Assembly (NCBI GenBank): GCA_020073185.1
Contig: JAIQFT010000003.1
Span: 1-64,000 of the forward strand
Source: Terriglobia bacterium
GTDB lineage: Bacteria; Acidobacteriota; Terriglobia; Terriglobales; Acidobacteriaceae
Reading direction: 5' to 3'
Length of the DNA stretch: 64,000 nt
The position numbers and the translations under genes were made by a program. The first letter of the stretch is position 1. Every line of letters begins with the position of its first letter. The notes under the pieces are model-generated. The model had not been told where the DNA came from and did not search any database. It worked only from the letters and a program-made list of their open reading frames with translations. Below are positions 61,741-64,000 of the stretch, piece by piece.

Positions 61741-62748
61741 CTAATGCGCCGTCGCCGCAGCCTTTGCCGATAAGCGCCCAGCTTTGGCAAGCTCGCCTTC
61801 GATCCAGCGGTAGGTGACCGCCAGGCCCTGCTCCAGCGTAATCTTGGGCTCCCAGCCCAGCACCTTGCGGAGCCGCGTGTTGTCGCTGTTGCGGCCGCGC
61901 ACGCCCTGGGGCTTGCTGAGGTCATGGCGGATGTGAAGCTTTTTGCCGGCGATGCGCGCCACCAGGTTGACCAGGTCGTCCACCGAGATCAAGTCGTCGC
62001 GCCCGAGGTTGAGCGGATCGCGGAAATCGGAGGCCATCAGGCGCAGCAGCCCTTCCACGCAATCGTCGATGTACATGAAGGAACGTGTCTGCTGGCCGTC
62101 GCCCCAGATCTCGATCTCGCTGCCGTCACGGGCCAGCGCCACCTTGCGCGAAATGGCCGCCGGCGCCTTCTCCTTGCCGCCGTCGTAGGTGCCGAGCGGC
62201 CCGTACACGTTGTGGAAGCGCACGATGCGGGTCTCGAACTTGAAGTCATGCCAGTAGTACTGGCAGAGCTGCTCGGCGTAAAGCTTCTCCCAACCGTAGC
62301 CGGGTTCGGGATCGGCGGGGTAGGCGTCCTCTTCCTTCAGCGGCGCGATCTCCGCGTCCTTCTGCTTGTATCCGGCATAGACGCAGGCGGAGGAGGAGTA
62401 GAGAAACCGGCGAACGCCATTGCTGCGCGCCGCTTCCAGCATGTGAGTGTTGATGAGCGTGTTGTTGCGCGCGATGTCGGCCAGCGAGGCGGTGATGTAG
62501 CCAATGCCGCCCATGTCGGCCGCCAGGTTATAGATCTGGTCAATGTTGCCGCGGGTGGCGAGCAGGCAATTGCCCCAAGCGCGCAGGTCGAGCAGTTCGA
62601 ACTGATCGGCCGCCGAGGGCTCGTACTCGGGTTGCTTGATGTCCACACCGCGGACCCAGCAGCCTTCGGTCTTGAGTCGCTTCACCAGGTGATGGCCGAT
62701 AAACCCGCCGGCACCGGTCACCAGTACGCGTCGATTGATACTTTCCAA
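61741..62748 (-). CDS. GDP-mannose 3,5-epimerase-like NAD-dependent epimerase
   Basis: 335 residues, ATG at 62748. Short-chain reductase/epimerase fold: GAGGFIGHHLVKRL for NAD, catalytic YxxxK in EPGYGWEKLYAEQLC, and segments NLAADMGGIGYITASLADI, VRFHNVYGPLGTYDGGKEKA, WGDGQQTRSFMYIDDCVEG and VRGRNSDNTRLRKVLGWEP. These match the plant-type GDP-mannose 3,5-epimerase group; the bacterial role would be in making GDP-gulose/galactose-type sugars for surface glycans. The sister transferase gene nearby fits polysaccharide synthesis. Confidence 0.85.
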   Translation of the reverse strand: MESINRRVLVTGAGGFIGHHLVKRLKTEGCWVRGVDIKQPEYEPSAADQFELLDLRAWGNCLLATRGNIDQIYNLAADMGGIGYITASLADIARNNTLINTHMLEAARSNGVRRFLYSSSACVYAGYKQKDAEIAPLKEEDAYPADPEPGYGWEKLYAEQLCQYYWHDFKFETRIVRFHNVYGPLGTYDGGKEKAPAAISRKVALARDGSEIEIWGDGQQTRSFMYIDDCVEGLLRLMASDFRDPLNLGRDDLISVDDLVNLVARIAGKKLHIRHDLSKPQGVRGRNSDNTRLRKVLGWEPKITLEQGLAVTYRWIEGELAKAGRLSAKAAATAH

Positions 62749-62835
62749 GCTCCCCTCCGTTCAGAACAGCAGATCAAGCCCGCGGGCGCCAGGTCAATAG
62801 GGGCTTAGTACCGCCACATGCCCCGCCGCGGCGCA

Positions 62836-64000
62836 TCACGCCTGCGATTGGTACGGCCGCAGCGGCTGCTGGCCAGCGGCAGCGTCCAGGGCTTCCTCGG
62901 CGGTGATCTCGGCCGCGTGGGCACGATCCAGCGCTTGGGCCAGTTCGCCTGGGAAGTAGTGCGTCAGCAGGTTAATGTCGAGCATCAGCGGCCTTTCGGA
63001 GTACTCACGATAAACGCGGAAATGGCCGTGCCCCCTGTCATCGCTGGCCAGCGCGAGGTCCATCCGCCACACGGCGGACTTGCCGAGGATCTCGATCGCA
63101 TGGGGCTTGCACCACGCCATGCGGATTTCCGGCGCATGGCCCGTGGCGGACGCCGGTACGTACTCCAGTTCGTAGCCGTCGAATTCGTTTTCCGCGAAGG
63201 CGCTTTCCAATTCGAGCCGCACGGCTTCGACACTTCTGGATTCGGCGAAGCTGGCGACGGCGCGACGCACCGCGAGGTTGTTGACGATGACCTGCTTCTG
63301 ATCGAAGGTACGCTGGGCGACGCGGCGAAGCTCGAAAACTTCTTGATAGCCGAGATGTTGGGCCCCCACCCAGACGATTCCGCCGAGCACGACCAGCACC
63401 AGGGCGACCGGCCCGCCGCCGGGCAGCAGCAGAAACAAGCTGAGCAGTCCGAACATTGCGGAAACGGCGTAGAGGATGAGCGTGGTCTGGCGCGGCGTAA
63501 AGCGTTTGAGCAGCTTGTGGTGGATATGTTCGCGGTCGGCAGCGAAGAGCGGCTTGCCGTTCATGAAGCGGCGCACCACGGAAACCATCGTTTCCAGGAT
63601 GGGCAGGCCGAAGGAAACCACGGGGATGGCGACGGCGACCATGGTCGGCGATTTCTGACCATACAGGGCCAGCGAGCCGAGCATGAAGCCGACGAACAGG
63701 CTGCCGCAGTCGCCGAGGAAGATAGTCGCGGGATTGAAATTGAAGCGGAGAAATCCGATCAGAGCGCCCGAGAGGGTAGCAGTCAGGAGCAATCCGAATT
63801 GGTTGCCGTTGAGCGCCGAAACGATGAGAACGACGAAGGTAGAGAAGAGCGCGGAGCCGGTTGCCAGGCCGTCAACGCCGTCAATCAGATTGAAGGCATT
63901 GGTGATCCAGAGAATCCAAACAATGGTGATCGCCAGCGAAGCCAGCCACCCGAACTGCGAGGAGCCGAACAGGAGGGGCAGGCTCATGATGCGTAGTCCG
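62836..64000 (-). CDS. MraY/WecA-family sugar-phosphate transferase, 5' end outside the window
   Basis: At least 388 codons; the frame stays open to the window edge beyond the internal ATG at 63987 (GLRIMSLPLL reads across it), so the true start lies further on. Multi-spanning: about six to seven helices here, with catalytic Asp in ITNAFNLIDGVDGLATG, FLGDCGSLFVGFMLG and the conserved REHIHHKLL loop. Transfers a sugar-1-phosphate to undecaprenyl phosphate (TagO/WecA type) at the membrane, first step of a surface polymer. The C-terminal ~150 residues are a soluble extension. Confidence 0.88.
   Translation of the reverse strand, partial: GLRIMSLPLLFGSSQFGWLASLAITIVWILWITNAFNLIDGVDGLATGSALFSTFVVLIVSALNGNQFGLLLTATLSGALIGFLRFNFNPATIFLGDCGSLFVGFMLGSLALYGQKSPTMVAVAIPVVSFGLPILETMVSVVRRFMNGKPLFAADREHIHHKLLKRFTPRQTTLILYAVSAMFGLLSLFLLLPGGGPVALVLVVLGGIVWVGAQHLGYQEVFELRRVAQRTFDQKQVIVNNLAVRRAVASFAESRSVEAVRLELESAFAENEFDGYELEYVPASATGHAPEIRMAWCKPHAIEILGKSAVWRMDLALASDDRGHGHFRVYREYSERPLMLDINLLTHYFPGELAQALDRAHAAEITAEEALDAAAGQQPLRPYQSQA

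Overview
The window reads as a chromosomal segment of an acidobacterium (Acidobacteriota, probably class Terriglobia). The call rests on the high GC, on several gene families that I associate with that group, and on the abundant intergenic palindromes. It is inference; no rRNA gene is present to confirm it. I recognised no rRNA or tRNA genes.

Layout. 1-2.2 kb is an accessory patch: the first 28 codons of an IS1595-type transposase, a small zinc-ribbon membrane protein and a 5'-truncated RHS module. 2.3-16 kb carries a TonB-like protein, a four-gene exporter-type ABC operon, a beta-carbonic anhydrase, a ferritin-like protein, two small Cys-containing proteins, a LuxR-type two-component system and glgB. 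16-17.9 kb is repeat-rich and holds the wreck of a type ISP restriction-modification gene. 18-54 kb is mostly housekeeping: thiolase, rlmB, a beta-CASP RNase, trpD, sucCD, ndk, purA, mutM, a ROK glucokinase, hisC, an RsuA/RluB pseudouridine synthase, a PilZ-SpoIIE phosphatase, scpAB, trpS, an M50 protease, and an rnc-lepB-lepB-asmA gene string. 54.3-61 kb is the most interesting part: a probable selenocysteine-containing AhpD/carboxymuconolactone decarboxylase-like protein, then a complete type II-C CRISPR-Cas locus. 61.7-64 kb holds a GDP-mannose 3,5-epimerase-like gene and a WecA/MraY-family transferase that runs off the window.

CRISPR locus. An array of 18 identical 36-nt repeats and 17 spacers lies downstream of cas9-cas1-cas2, which read leftwards (minus strand). 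A tracrRNA gene lies just upstream of cas9 and reads rightwards. Its anti-repeat pairs with the plus-strand repeat along nearly its whole length, which fixes crRNA direction as plus, convergent with the cas operon. A sigma70-like promoter with a 17-nt spacer places the tracrRNA start at the first anti-repeat base. Every repeat also contains a -35/-10 pair with a 17-nt spacer, so each crRNA may have its own promoter that starts inside the spacer. There is no csn2 or cas4. Two spacers differ only at two positions near the 3' (seed/PAM-proximal) end.

Selenoprotein. The reading frame at 54363-54932 is split only by a TGA that sits where the second Cys of a CxxC motif is expected. A perfect 7-bp hairpin with a GTG loop follows at the distance expected of a bacterial SECIS.

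Repeats. Several families of palindromic or MITE-like elements recur. Some appear to sit in frame inside coding sequences (mutM, the rsuA-like gene, the type ISP remnant, the RHS fragment), which resembles the behaviour of Rickettsia palindromic elements. A separate class of imperfect 7-8-nt tandem repeats, with a different unit at each site, occupies about ten intergenic gaps.
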